From assembly GCF_023168325.1 (NCBI RefSeq), contig NZ_AP025688.1:4278001-4342000 (forward strand): 64,000 bases of DNA, written 5' to 3'. The notes below the pieces were generated by a model, which saw only the letters and a program-made list of their open reading frames with translations, did no database searches and was not told where the DNA came from. The position numbers were made by a program, and so were the translations under genes. Source of the stretch: Tsukamurella sp. PLM1 (GTDB taxonomy: Bacteria; Actinomycetota; Actinomycetes; Mycobacteriales; Mycobacteriaceae). Of the stretch, positions 49,324-58,794 are shown one piece after another (the stretch's first letter is position 1; every line of letters begins with the position of its first letter).

Positions 49324-50657
49324 TCAGAGCCTTCCTCGGTACGAGTCCAGTCCTTCACCATGACGCTTCTTGCTTCGTCCAGTCGGTGCACCCGGCGCGG
49401 ACCTGACCCACTTCCCGTTTCGATCCAGGGTCGGCATGGTCTCACTCATCGCCCGGCTGTACCGAGTCTGTCCGTCGACCTTCAGGATCCCGTCCTGGAC
49501 ATCGATGTGCGCGATGGTCGCCCAGTAGGAGTTCCGGTTGTTACCGACATGGACGACGATCTCATCGGCATCAGGACCCGGCAGCCCGTCCCGCCCGGCG
49601 CGCCCGTACCGGATCACCGCGCGCGGCCTGCCGAACTTATTGATCGCCCCCGTGCCGTTGTCAACCGACTGGTACACATTGACCAGGAGGTCTCCGTTCT
49701 CCTGTGGACGCACTGTGACCTGTTCGACAGCCGGCCGCTTGCCACGACCGGGCCCCTTGCTGTCGCCGTGATGGAGGATGAACGGCCACCTGTCGAGGCC
49801 GCCCGCGCGCCCTTCTCTCCGCTCAACACGACGAATTCGTCCGTCTGCTCGTTACGGCAGAAGAAGTAGACATCGAGATCACCGTCCCCGAACTTCTTGA
49901 CGGAGCCGTCCGACGCGTACACAGCGCCGCGCCCGTCCCACTCGAGGCCCACGGTCAAGACCCATGACGGATCGCCCTGCGCCTTGCGGAGGTCGATCGT
50001 CGCGGTCTTCGAGGCTGAGTCCTTGGTGATCGAAATTCGCACTTTCTGCATGCTTATCGGCGACGCTGCCACAGGGGATGCCTTCGGTGGATCTCCCGCC
50101 GGTGTGGTCCGCGGAGGAGGCGCAGTGGGCGGCGGTGCCATCTGCGCTCGCGGTGTCGCGGGTGCGGGACCGTCGTCCACGGTGATCCCGCACTCGGTGG
50201 CAAACGCTGCGAGACCGGCGTCATAGCCCTGACCGATCACATCGAGCTTCCACTCTCCGCCGCGCCGGTAGAACGCCACGAGTTGCACCAGCGTCTCCGA
50301 CGCAAGACCAGCCGGCTCGAAGCAGATATCACCACGCTGGCCCGAGACGAACACGGATAGCTTGCTAACGTGCCCAAAGTCCGTGCTCTGCGCCTCGGTG
50401 CTGGCCGCGACCACCACCCGATCCGCGTCGCTCGGTACTGATGACAGGTCGATCCCGAACGTTCCGTCGGGGAGCAACTCCACTCCGGAGACGCGCGGGT
50501 TGTTGAAGAAGACCAGATCGTCGTCGGACCTGACCGTCCCAGACGAGGTCAACAGCACCGCGATCAGATCGATCGCGTCCGGCTGAGCTGCGGAAATCGA
50601 AACACGGAACCTCGTCCCGACGAGCGAGTGCCTGGACCCCTTACTCACCGTGTTCAT
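49324..50657 (-). CDS. TerD-domain protein with C-terminal extension (one-base frameshift near 49800)
   Basis: About 444 aa after repair, from ATG 50657. The N-terminal TerD domain has VRSDDDLVFFNNP and I-G-Q-G-Y-D-A-G. A Pro/Ala-rich linker (about residues 150-200) and a second beta domain (KVRISITKDSASKTATI, then LEWDGRG and DLDVYFF) follow. The break is near 49798-49804; one added base restores G-A-R-G-G-L-D-R-W-P-F, leading to the C-terminal part with YQSVDNGTGAINKFGRPRAV. TerD domains bind calcium. It lies at the edge of the Ter locus. No TM segment. Confidence 0.83.
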
Positions 50658-50692
50658 GCGTCCCCCACTGGTCGTGCCCGCGAACACGCGGA

Positions 50693-51457
50693 CTACTGCT
50701 GCTGGCCCAGCTGCTGCTGGATCTGGGCGTTGATCTGGTGCAAACCGTTCTGCGACAGCCCCGGCAGCTGGCCGGTGATGCTGCGCACCACGTGCTGGTC
50801 GCTGAGCACCTTCTCGCTCGACTGGACCAGGACCGTGCCCGACCCGGTGAAGTCGAACTGGCGCTCCTCGCCGGACTGCACGCCGAGCGCGTACCCGGCG
50901 GCGGAGACGAAGCCCGTCACCCAGTTCTGGTCGTAGTGATGGCTCGGCGACGGGCAGTCGGCCCAGCCCACGAGCGCCTCGGGATCGACCCGCACCGGCG
51001 GCTCGACGAACATCACCTGCCCGTTCGACGAGGCCAGGAAGACGCCCGTCCCGATCAGGGTCACGAAACCGGGCACGATCGACTGCTTGAGCGCGAGCCC
51101 CGGTTCGAACGCGAGCAGGTTGGCGGCGCGGATCGTGAGGTTGCCGTTGTCCTCGAGGGTGAACGAGTTGATGTCGTTGCCGCGGTCGCCGATGATCAGC
51201 TTCCCCTGCCCCTCGGCCACCACGTAGTCGCCCAGGTAGAGCGGCGCGGAGAACTGCTGCGCCACCATCTGCAGCAGCTGCCCCTGCAGGCCCTGCCGCA
51301 GCGAGGTGAAGCGCATCTGGCCGTAGTAGGCGATCATCGCGCCCTTGGACAGGAACCACGGCCGGTTCAGGTCGATCGAGAACGCGTACTGGTTGTCGGG
51401 GACGTTGTCGTCGGACGGCAGGGTGTGCGGGTTCCACACCGTGTTCAGTTGGCTCAT
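50693..51457 (-). CDS. AIM24-family protein
   Basis: 254 aa from ATG 51457. Beta-rich AIM24 (DUF124) domain (LYLGDYVVAEGQGKLIIG, then LLAFEPGLALKQSIV and F-T-G-S-G-T-V-L-V-Q-S-S); the C-terminal tail is glutamine-rich. In bacteria the family is often found with Ter genes. Its start overlaps the neighbour by 4 nt and it is the last of three consecutive AIM24 genes. No signal peptide, so probably cytoplasmic. Confidence 0.87.
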   Translation of the reverse strand: MSQLNTVWNPHTLPSDDNVPDNQYAFSIDLNRPWFLSKGAMIAYYGQMRFTSLRQGLQGQLLQMVAQQFSAPLYLGDYVVAEGQGKLIIGDRGNDINSFTLEDNGNLTIRAANLLAFEPGLALKQSIVPGFVTLIGTGVFLASSNGQVMFVEPPVRVDPEALVGWADCPSPSHHYDQNWVTGFVSAAGYALGVQSGEERQFDFTGSGTVLVQSSEKVLSDQHVVRSITGQLPGLSQNGLHQINAQIQQQLGQQQ

Positions 51458-52152
51458 AGTCGCTGCTCCGATGCCTGGACGTACACCGCGCCGTGGCCGG
51501 TGCAATCGAGTTGGAAGGCCTCGCCGCCGGTGCGGCCCATGTTGCGCAGGCTCACCGTCGACCGGAGGCTGGTCTGGACCTGCCCCACCGAGGCCGCGAA
51601 CGCCTGCGGGTCGACGGTGACCGGGCGGTTCGGGTTCACCTCCAGGCGGATGAACCCGCCGTGACCCAGGATCACGGCCGCGCCGGCGCCCGTGAGCTGC
51701 GTGGTGAACATCCCCTGGCCCGTCGCGACGCCGCTCGCCGCGGACCGCAGCGCGCCCATCAACCCGCGACCGCCCCCGCCCGGCGCCCCGCCCTGTGCGC
51801 CCGTCGAGACGATCGAGGCCTGCAGGCCCTGCGTGTACGCGAGCAGCCGCGACGCCTCCACGCGCAGCTCCCCGCCGCCGCTGAGATCGATGACCTCTAC
51901 CTCCAGACCGCGGAAGCCGTAGTGCACGGTGCCGTTGCCCTGCGCCACCATCGTGGCCTCGTGCTCGCCTTGCATCATCCGGCCCGCCATGCCGGCGAGG
52001 CCGCCCATCATGCCGCCGCCCATGCCGGGGATCTGGTGCGGCTGGAACAACACCTGACCGGTGTAGAACAGCATCGCGCCGCGACGCGCGATGATCGGGC
52101 CGGACCTGCTCAGGTCGACCGAGACAGCCTTGCCGTTGACCTTGGTGAACAT
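51454..52152 (-). CDS. AIM24-family protein
   Basis: 232 aa from ATG 52152. Second of three AIM24 paralogues; same fold (FTKVNGKAVSVDLSRSG at the N-terminus, YTQGLQASIV, GQGMFTTQLTGAG). A glycine/methionine-rich insert (IPGMGGGMMGGLAGMAGRM) lies at about residue 42. It overlaps the third gene by 4 nt and follows the first by 9 nt, indicating one operon. The function of the trio is unknown. Confidence 0.88.
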   Translation of the reverse strand: MFTKVNGKAVSVDLSRSGPIIARRGAMLFYTGQVLFQPHQIPGMGGGMMGGLAGMAGRMMQGEHEATMVAQGNGTVHYGFRGLEVEVIDLSGGGELRVEASRLLAYTQGLQASIVSTGAQGGAPGGGGRGLMGALRSAASGVATGQGMFTTQLTGAGAAVILGHGGFIRLEVNPNRPVTVDPQAFAASVGQVQTSLRSTVSLRNMGRTGGEAFQLDCTGHGAVYVQASEQRL

Positions 52153-52161
52153 CTGCGCCCC

Positions 52162-52782
52162 CTATCGCTCGGCCGGTTGGATCGACACGACGCCGTTGCC
52201 GTCCCAGCGCAGGGAGAAGGCCTCGCCCGCGTCCTGCCCGATCACCGAGCGCCAGGACACGTCGGTGACGAACGACTGGGACAACTGGCCCCGCGCACTG
52301 ACGAACGCGTCCGGGTCGACCACCAGCGGGTTCTGCGGCGAAACCTCGAGGTGGATCAGCGGCCCGCCGTTGCTGAGCAGCGCGACCTGGCCGTGACCGC
52401 TCACCGTCGTGGTGAACAGGCCCTGGCCCGACATCCCGCCCCGCACCCCCGCGAACGTGATGTTCGTGGACAGGGTGGGCGTCAGTGCCAGGAGCTGCTG
52501 GGACTCGACCTGCATCGTCTCGCCGTTCAGGTCGACGACGGTGACCGTGGCCGCGTCCTGCGCGAGGTACACCACGCCGGTGCCGGTGCACTCCATCAGC
52601 GACAGGCTCTCGCCGGTGGCGCGGCGCTTCATCCCGGCCACGAGACCGTCGCCGCCGCCGAACCCGGCCGACTTGAACGACACCTGACCCTCGAACGCGA
52701 TCATCGAGCCGCTCAGGGCCCGGATCGAGCTGTTGTTCAGGTGCGCCTCGACGACCCGCTTCGTCTTCGAAACGAGTTGCAT
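52162..52782 (-). CDS. AIM24-family protein
   Basis: 206 aa from ATG 52782 (MQLVSKTKRVVEAHLNNS) with a GAAAGGCGG ribosome site. First of three AIM24 genes; motifs LLALTPTLSTNITFAG and GQGLFTTTVSGHG parallel those of the second. The three differ in N-terminal strands and inserts, consistent with a hetero-oligomer. It diverges from the gene at 52882. Confidence 0.88.
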   Translation of the reverse strand: MQLVSKTKRVVEAHLNNSSIRALSGSMIAFEGQVSFKSAGFGGGDGLVAGMKRRATGESLSLMECTGTGVVYLAQDAATVTVVDLNGETMQVESQQLLALTPTLSTNITFAGVRGGMSGQGLFTTTVSGHGQVALLSNGGPLIHLEVSPQNPLVVDPDAFVSARGQLSQSFVTDVSWRSVIGQDAGEAFSLRWDGNGVVSIQPAER

Positions 52783-52881
52783 GGACTGGTACCGCCTTTC
52801 GCCTGGTTCCGAGCGCGGCGCCCCCGGCGGCCGTCGATCACGAGCGTAGCGACTTCCTGCGCTGCGCGTACCGTCGACAGT

Positions 52882-53616
52882 ATGGAAATCGTGCTCGTCA
52901 TCGTCGCCATCGCCGCCGTCGCGCTGATCGTGATGAGCGTCGTGCGGGGCCATCGCACCCGGACCACCGCGCTCGGCGATGCGCAGGCCGACGCCCGCGC
53001 CGCCATCGACCGGCTCGCGGGTCAGGTCAACAACCTCGTCGGGTCCAACGACGCCGCACGCCAGGCGCTCGCCGACGCGGGCGAGCGGTACACGGCCGCC
53101 GCCGCCCAGGTGGGCGGGGCGAACACGCCCACGCAGGCGCGGTTCGCCAAGCAGACCGCGCTCGAGGGCCTGTACTACGCGCGGGCCGCGCGGGTGGCGA
53201 TGGACATGGATCCCGGGCCGCCCATCGACGAGCTCGACGGTCAGCGGTCGGCGGGGTCGGTCACCGAAGCCCGGTCCGTCGACGTGGACGGCCGCGCGCT
53301 CGAGACATCACCCGCACCGTCGGACCGCACGCCGAACTACTTCCCCGGCGGCGTCGTGGCGGGCAGGCCCGTGCCGGCCGGCTGGTACAGCGAACCCTGG
53401 TGGAAACCCGCGCTCGTGGCCGGCGCGTGGGGCGTCGGCAGCTACCTGATCTTCAGCTCCCTGTTCGCCGGGATGGCCGGGGTCGGCCCGGCGGTCCTCG
53501 CCGATCCGGGGGTCGACGGTGCCGCCGACCTCGGCGGCGACGGCGGCTTCGACGGAGGTGGGTTCGACAGCGGCGGATTCGGCGACTTCGGGGGCGGCGA
53601 CTTCGGCGGCTTCTAA
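52882..53616 (+). CDS. Membrane-anchored protein of the Ter locus, glycine-rich tail
   Basis: 244 aa from ATG 52882. N-terminal helix (IVLVIVAIAAVALIVMSVV), then a helical domain (about residues 30-110) and a second hydrophobic segment (LVAGAWGVGSYLIFSSLFAG, about 185-205). The C-terminus is a G/F/D repeat (GGGFDSGGFGDFGGGDFGGF). I do not recognise the family. It lies between the AIM24 operon and a convergent TerD gene, so a role in the same stress system is likely, which is inference. Confidence 0.75.
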   Translation: MEIVLVIVAIAAVALIVMSVVRGHRTRTTALGDAQADARAAIDRLAGQVNNLVGSNDAARQALADAGERYTAAAAQVGGANTPTQARFAKQTALEGLYYARAARVAMDMDPGPPIDELDGQRSAGSVTEARSVDVDGRALETSPAPSDRTPNYFPGGVVAGRPVPAGWYSEPWWKPALVAGAWGVGSYLIFSSLFAGMAGVGPAVLADPGVDGAADLGGDGGFDGGGFDSGGFGDFGGGDFGGF

Positions 53617-53619
53617 GGC

Positions 53620-54930
53620 CTACTTGCGGCCGGGAGTGAAGTTCAGCCCCCAGTTGTAGGCCTCCGCGACCGCGCGCTGCGAGCCGTGGATGTATTGCAC
53701 CTCGCGCGTCACCGTGAGTTCGCCGTTCACCACGTGCAGCTGCGCGATGGCGCACGAGATCGCCCGGCGGTCCGGGTTGTCCAGGTGCACCTCGACCTCG
53801 GGCCGCCCCGGCGGGTAGAGCGTGACCACGCCGTTCGCCGAGGCCCAGTTGGGCGAGCCCTCGTAGATGTACGCGAAGATCAGGATCCGCACGAAGTCGT
53901 CGAGGTGCGCCAGGTTGATGTGCAGGTTCTCGCCGCCCTGCGACCGTCCCGAGCGGTCGTCGGCGTCGAGCTGGATGAACGGCGGCCGGTCGATGCTGCC
54001 GAATGCGTTGCCCAGCGCCTGCACGCCGCCGCGGTCGCCGTTGCGCAGTTCGTAGAAGCACGCGAGGTCCAGGTCCACCGCGTTGCCGCCGCCGAACAGG
54101 CCCTTACGGCCCTGGGTCCAGTTCAGGTTGACCCGCATCGTGCCGCTGGGCCGCTCCGACGACTTCGCGAGCGACACCGTGGGCGTGTTCTTGGTGAGCG
54201 TGATCTTGGTCAGGTTCACCGGCGGCCCGGCGGGGGCCGGGGGTTGCTGCTGGTAGGTGGGTTGCGCCGGCGGGTACGACGGTGCCGCCGGCGGCGGCTG
54301 GTACGCGGGCGGCGCCGGGGGCTGCTGGTAGGCCGGGGGCTGCTGATACCCGGGCTGGGCGGGCGGCGGCTGGTACGCGGGTGGGGTCGGGGCCGGGGGC
54401 TGGAACGACGGCGCGGCCGGGGGCGGGACGGCCGCGGCGGGCGGCGGACCGTCGACGGTGATCCCGTGCTCGGTGAGCAGCGCGACCAGGCCCGTGTCCC
54501 ACCCCGCGCTCACGTTGCGGACCTTCCACCCGCCGTCGCGGCGGTAGATCTCGGCGAGGACGGCGGCGCGTTCGGTGGTGAGCCCGACGGCCGGGCAGTC
54601 GGCGTCGCCGATCCGGGCGCTGAGCCCGGGGATCGACGCGAGCGAGCCGGGCACGTTGTCGTCGAGCGCGACGGCGAGCCGCACCGTGGTCACCTGGGGC
54701 GGCAGGGCGGCGGGATCGATCGAGATCGCGCCCGGCCCCGTGAGTCGCACCGCGCCTTCGGGCGAGGTCGGGCTGTTGAAGAAGACGAGATCGTCGTCGG
54801 AACGGACGCGGCCGGCGTCGGTCACCTGGATGGCGAACAGGTCGACCGAGCCCGGCGCGACGCCGGCGATAGACACCGCGAGGGGAGATCCTGGCAGAGG
54901 CGTGTTCTGGCCGCGCGCAAGTGAAGTCAC
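53620..54930 (-). CDS. TerD-domain protein with proline-rich linker and second TerD-like domain
   Basis: 436 aa from ATG 54930. N-terminal TerD domain (VRSDDDLVFFNSP, S-A-G-W-D-T-G-L-V). A Pro/Tyr/Gln-rich linker (about residues 175-240: P-P-A-Y-Q-P-P-P repeats) joins a second domain with D-L-D-L-A-C-F-Y-E-L and G-G-E-N-L-H-I-N. The two-domain form resembles the gene at 49324 and the partial gene at 63186. The ORF is intact. Its stop lies 4 nt from the convergent gene. Confidence 0.88.
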   Translation of the reverse strand: MTSLARGQNTPLPGSPLAVSIAGVAPGSVDLFAIQVTDAGRVRSDDDLVFFNSPTSPEGAVRLTGPGAISIDPAALPPQVTTVRLAVALDDNVPGSLASIPGLSARIGDADCPAVGLTTERAAVLAEIYRRDGGWKVRNVSAGWDTGLVALLTEHGITVDGPPPAAAVPPPAAPSFQPPAPTPPAYQPPPAQPGYQQPPAYQQPPAPPAYQPPPAAPSYPPAQPTYQQQPPAPAGPPVNLTKITLTKNTPTVSLAKSSERPSGTMRVNLNWTQGRKGLFGGGNAVDLDLACFYELRNGDRGGVQALGNAFGSIDRPPFIQLDADDRSGRSQGGENLHINLAHLDDFVRILIFAYIYEGSPNWASANGVVTLYPPGRPEVEVHLDNPDRRAISCAIAQLHVVNGELTVTREVQYIHGSQRAVAEAYNWGLNFTPGRK

Positions 54931-55118
54931 ACCGTGAGTGTGCCAGCAATCCCGGCATCCCGGGCGGATTGGTCGTCGATGACACGCGAGTCGCCTAATC
55001 AGATGAACGGTGGATGAAGCCCTCGCCGCGACGGCCGTTTCCCGTATCGTGAATTCCGGGTCATCAGACAGTTCGGGCGGCGCGAGCGCGGCCCGTCGGA
55101 ATCTCGGGAGGAATTCAC

Positions 55119-55693
55119 ATGAGTGTCAGCCTTGCCAAGGGCGGCAACGTCTCGCTGTCCAAGGAGGCCCCGGGCCTCACCGCCGTGGCCGTCGGTCTCG
55201 GTTGGGACGCGCGGAGCACCACCGGCGCGGACTTCGACCTCGACGCCAGCGCCCGGCGGTGGACACCGCGAAGCGGGTGCTCTCCGATCAGCACTTCGTC
55301 TTCTACAACAACCTGCGCTCGCCGGACGGCTCGATCGAGCACACCGGCGACAACCTCACGGGCGAGGGCGACGGCGACGACGAGGTCATCAACGTCAACC
55401 TGGCGGGCGTGCCCCCGAACATCGACGGCATCGTGTTCCCGGTGTCGATCCACGACGCCGACGCGCGCGGCCAGTCGTTCGGCCAGGTGCGCAACGCCTA
55501 CATCCGCGTGGTGAACCAGGCCAACGGCCAGGAGATCGCGCGCTACGACCTGTCCGAGGACGCCTCGACCGAGACCGCGATGATCTTCGGCGAGCTCTAC
55601 CGGCACGGGGCCGAGTGGAAGTTCCGCGCCATCGGCCAGGGCTACGCCTCGGGCCTCGCCGGCATCGCGCGCGACTACGGCGTGAACGTCTGA
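55119..55693 (+). CDS. terD: TerD (first tandem copy, one-base frameshift near 55252-55254)
   Basis: 191 aa after repair, from ATG 55119. Single TerD domain, calcium-binding motif D-F-D-L-D-A-S-A (about residue 40), [24 protein letters not shown] and a C-terminal [20 protein letters not shown]. The frame breaks at G-C-C-C-G-G; one more C restores [10 protein letters not shown]. The same length as the second copy supports the repair. It is expressed with the following terD and the DUF475 gene. Confidence 0.92.
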
Positions 55694-55797
55694 CGATCGC
55701 CGTCGCAACCGCCGGAGCCGTTCCGGTTCCATCGGTATATTCGAATCCACAGGCGGGGGCGAGAGAAGACGTCGCCGCGTACAGGGAGGAACTTCAC

Positions 55798-56373
55798 ATG
55801 GGTGTCAGCCTGACCAAGGGCGGCAACGTTTCGCTCACCAAGGAGGCCCCCGGCCTCACCGCCGTCGCCGTCGGTCTCGGCTGGGACCTGCGGACCACCA
55901 CCGGCACCGATTTCGATCTCGATGCCAGCGCCATCGGCATCGACGCGAACAAGAAGGTCGCGTCCGACGGTCATTTCGTCTTCTTCAACAACCTGCGCTC
56001 GCCGGACGGCTCGATCGAGCACACCGGCGACAACCTCACGGGCGAGGGCGAGGGCGACGACGAGATCATCAAGGTGAACCTCGCCGCCGTCCCGCCGAAC
56101 GTCGAGGGCGTCGTCTTCCCCGTCTCGATCTACGACGCCGACAACCGCGGCCAGTCGTTCGGCCAGGTGCGCAACGCGTTCATCCGCGTGGTGAACCAGG
56201 CCAACGGCCAGGAGATCGCCCGCTACGACCTGTCCGAGGACGCCTCGACCGAGACCGCGATGGTGTTCGGCGAGCTGTACCGCAACGGGGCCGAGTGGAA
56301 GTTCCGCGCCGTCGGCCAGGGCTACGCCTCGGGCCTCGCCGGGATCGCGCGCGACTTCGGCGTCAACGTCTAG
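55798..56373 (+). CDS. terD: TerD (second tandem copy)
   Basis: 191 aa from ATG 55798 with an AGGGAGGA ribosome site. Full TerD domain with [29 protein letters not shown] and [10 protein letters not shown]. It differs from the first copy in only scattered positions; a run of about 60 nt at the [10 protein letters not shown] codons is identical. Recent tandem duplication or gene conversion. It lies 97 nt before the DUF475 gene. Confidence 0.97.
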   Translation: MGVSLTKGGNVSLTKEAPGLTAVAVGLGWDLRTTTGTDFDLDASAIGIDANKKVASDGHFVFFNNLRSPDGSIEHTGDNLTGEGEGDDEIIKVNLAAVPPNVEGVVFPVSIYDADNRGQSFGQVRNAFIRVVNQANGQEIARYDLSEDASTETAMVFGELYRNGAEWKFRAVGQGYASGLAGIARDFGVNV

Positions 56374-56470
56374 CGACCAGCCTCCACAGCGCACGGACCC
56401 GGCGAGCGGACACGCTCGCCGGGTTCCCGCTCCCGGGCCGGCCCGGGCATCCCTCTTTCGAAAGGCCGAC

Positions 56471-57592
56471 GTGTTCCGCATTTTCGGACTGTCCTTCTTC
56501 ATCACGATCGCCGCGCTCGTGGCGGCGTTCTTCTACGGCGGGCCCGAGGCCCTGCTCCTCACCCTGATCCTCGGCATCCTCGAGGTCAGCCTCTCGTTCG
56601 ACAACGCGGTCATCAACGCCACCGTGTTGCAGCGCATGAGCAAGTTCTGGGTGCGCATGTTCCTCACCGTGGGAATCCTGATCGCCGTCTTCGGCATGCG
56701 CCTGGTGTTCCCGCTCGCGATCGTGTGGATCACGGCGGGCCTGAACCCGGTGCAGGCGATGGACCTCGCGCTCAACCCGCCGGCCGACGGTGCCAAGTAC
56801 TTCCCGGACGGCAGCGCGAGTTACGAGACCCTGATCACCGCGGCGCACCCGCAGATCGCCGCCTTCGGCGGCATGTTCCTGCTGATGCTCTTCCTCGACT
56901 TCATCTTCGACCCGGAGCGCGAGATCACCTGGCTCAGCTGGATCGAGAAGCCTCTGCAGCGCATCGGCCAGCTCGACCGCTTCTCGATCATCGTGGCCCT
57001 GGTCGCGCTGCTCGCCACCGGAGTCTGGGCCGCGCACACCGTCGACGAGTCGAAGACGGTGTTCATCGCGGGGCTGCTCGGCCTGGTCACGTACATCGTG
57101 GTCAACGGCCTCGGCGAGTTCTTCCACGTCGAGGAGATGGAGGAGGAGGCCGAGGCCGCGCGCTCCGGCCCGTCGGAGCTGGCGAAGGCCACCGGCAAGG
57201 CCGGCTTCTTCCTGTTCCTGTACCTCGAGGTGCTCGATGCGTCGTTCTCGTTCGACGGCGTGATCGGCGCGTTCGCCATCACCGCGGACCCGATCATCAT
57301 CGCCCTGGGCCTCGGCTTCATCGGCGCGATGTTCGTCCGCTCGCTCACGGTGTACCTGGTGGAGAAGGGCACGCTCGCCGAGTACGTGTACCTCGAGCAC
57401 GGCGCGCACTGGGCCATCGGCGCCCTGGCCGGCATCCTGCTGTTCTCGATCCACACCCCGGTCCCCGAGGTGGTCACCGGGCTCGTCGGCGTGGTGCTCA
57501 TCCTGGCGGCGCTCGCTTCGAGCATCTTCCGCAACCGCCGCGAGGGTGACGGGGACGCGATCGTCGCGATCCCGCAGCGGGTCGACGCCTGA
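56471..57592 (+). CDS. DUF475/TerC-like membrane protein
   Basis: 373 aa from GTG 56471. Nine or so membrane segments with acidic residues inside membrane helices, S-F-D-N-A-V-I-N and L-D-A-S-F-S-F-D-G-V-I-G-A-F, the TerC-type pattern thought to handle metal ions (tellurite- or manganese-related). A charged loop (HVEEMEEEAEAARSG) lies near residue 215. It sits between the terD pair and the coiled-coil gene. The ORF is intact. Confidence 0.88.
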   Translation: MFRIFGLSFFITIAALVAAFFYGGPEALLLTLILGILEVSLSFDNAVINATVLQRMSKFWVRMFLTVGILIAVFGMRLVFPLAIVWITAGLNPVQAMDLALNPPADGAKYFPDGSASYETLITAAHPQIAAFGGMFLLMLFLDFIFDPEREITWLSWIEKPLQRIGQLDRFSIIVALVALLATGVWAAHTVDESKTVFIAGLLGLVTYIVVNGLGEFFHVEEMEEEAEAARSGPSELAKATGKAGFFLFLYLEVLDASFSFDGVIGAFAITADPIIIALGLGFIGAMFVRSLTVYLVEKGTLAEYVYLEHGAHWAIGALAGILLFSIHTPVPEVVTGLVGVVLILAALASSIFRNRREGDGDAIVAIPQRVDA

Positions 57593-57603
57593 TCCGAAGA
57601 ACC

Positions 57604-58794
57604 ATGGCCGCGAACATGTTCCGTCGGATGTTCGGTGGGGATCCCGACCGCTCCCCACCGAACGCCCCCGCCGGGGACACGGGCCTCACGGCCGCGTACC
57701 TGGACGCGGACCGTCGGTTCAGCTCCCTGGACGAGGACGTACGCACACTCTCGGCCCAGGACCCCACCGCGCCCGCGGTACGCCAGTGGCCCACGATCCG
57801 AGACCGGTTCGGGGGTGCCACCGAGCGCTACCTGTGGGTCAGCGGGAGCCAGTCGGGGACCCGCCCGCCCACCCCTCAGGATCAGGCCGCCACGGCCCGT
57901 GAGCTGACGGATCTGGTGGCGGTCCTCGACCGCTTCCACTCCGATCACGAGCGCACGCTCGCCGCGGCCCGGGGTGCACGGGCGAGTTCCGCCGCCCAGG
58001 AGCAGGCGGCGCGGGTCGCCGCCGAGCGCGCCACGGACCGTCTGGCCTCCCCGGCCAGCGCCCCGTACCTGATGCTGCGCCCCGTCATCGCTGCGACCGA
58101 CGAGCTCGCCGAGGCCGTCCGGCTGCTCGACGGCGCGCAGGACGTGCCGTCCCGCGACACGGCATCCGTCAGGGTCCGGGAGGCGGCCGCGGCCCTCGGC
58201 GCCGCGCTCGACGGTGCCCCGACCATCGGCCAGGACGCCCAGCGGGCGATCGCTGCCGCCGGCACCCGGCTGCAGGCCGTGCGCAACCGCGCGGAGGACC
58301 TGCGCGACACCCGCTCGGCGCTGCTGCGCGAGTTCAGCAGTGCGTGCTCGGCCGACCTGGTGGACAACGACCAGATCGCCGACCGCGAGGCCGCCGCCGC
58401 CGAGCACGCACTTGCGGCCGCCGACGCGCGCCTGCGGGAGGTGCCGGACCTCGCCCTCGAGCAGGTGAGCGCGGCCCGCGATCACCTCGAGACGGCCGAC
58501 AACGCCGTCGACGCCGTCACCGCGCGGCTGCGGCTGCTCCGCGACACCCGCGCGAACCCGCAGGCCGCGGCCGACCGCACGCGCTTCGCCCTGCGCGACG
58601 CGCAGCTCCTCACAGTGCAGAAGAAGCAGGTCCACCAGTGGGGGTCCGTCCTCGACGCGCAGCACGACCGCATCGTGCGCGCGTTGGACGAGCTCGATCG
58701 CGTACATCCCGACTACTGGAAGTACCTGCAGACCCTCGCCGACATCGACCGCATGATCGACGACGCGGTGGACCGGATGCGGGGCCGCCGGTGA
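57604..58794 (+). CDS. Long helical/coiled-coil protein of the Ter operon, unknown function
   Basis: 396 aa from ATG 57604. Almost entirely helical, Ala/Arg/Asp-rich, with repeated heptads (about residues 110-340); no membrane segment. The C-terminus (YWKYLQTLADIDRMIDDAVD) is tidy. It overlaps the CitE-like gene by 4 nt, so it belongs to the same operon; the partner is unknown, possibly a scaffold. I do not recognise the family. Confidence 0.78.
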   Translation: MAANMFRRMFGGDPDRSPPNAPAGDTGLTAAYLDADRRFSSLDEDVRTLSAQDPTAPAVRQWPTIRDRFGGATERYLWVSGSQSGTRPPTPQDQAATARELTDLVAVLDRFHSDHERTLAAARGARASSAAQEQAARVAAERATDRLASPASAPYLMLRPVIAATDELAEAVRLLDGAQDVPSRDTASVRVREAAAALGAALDGAPTIGQDAQRAIAAAGTRLQAVRNRAEDLRDTRSALLREFSSACSADLVDNDQIADREAAAAEHALAAADARLREVPDLALEQVSAARDHLETADNAVDAVTARLRLLRDTRANPQAAADRTRFALRDAQLLTVQKKQVHQWGSVLDAQHDRIVRALDELDRVHPDYWKYLQTLADIDRMIDDAVDRMRGRR

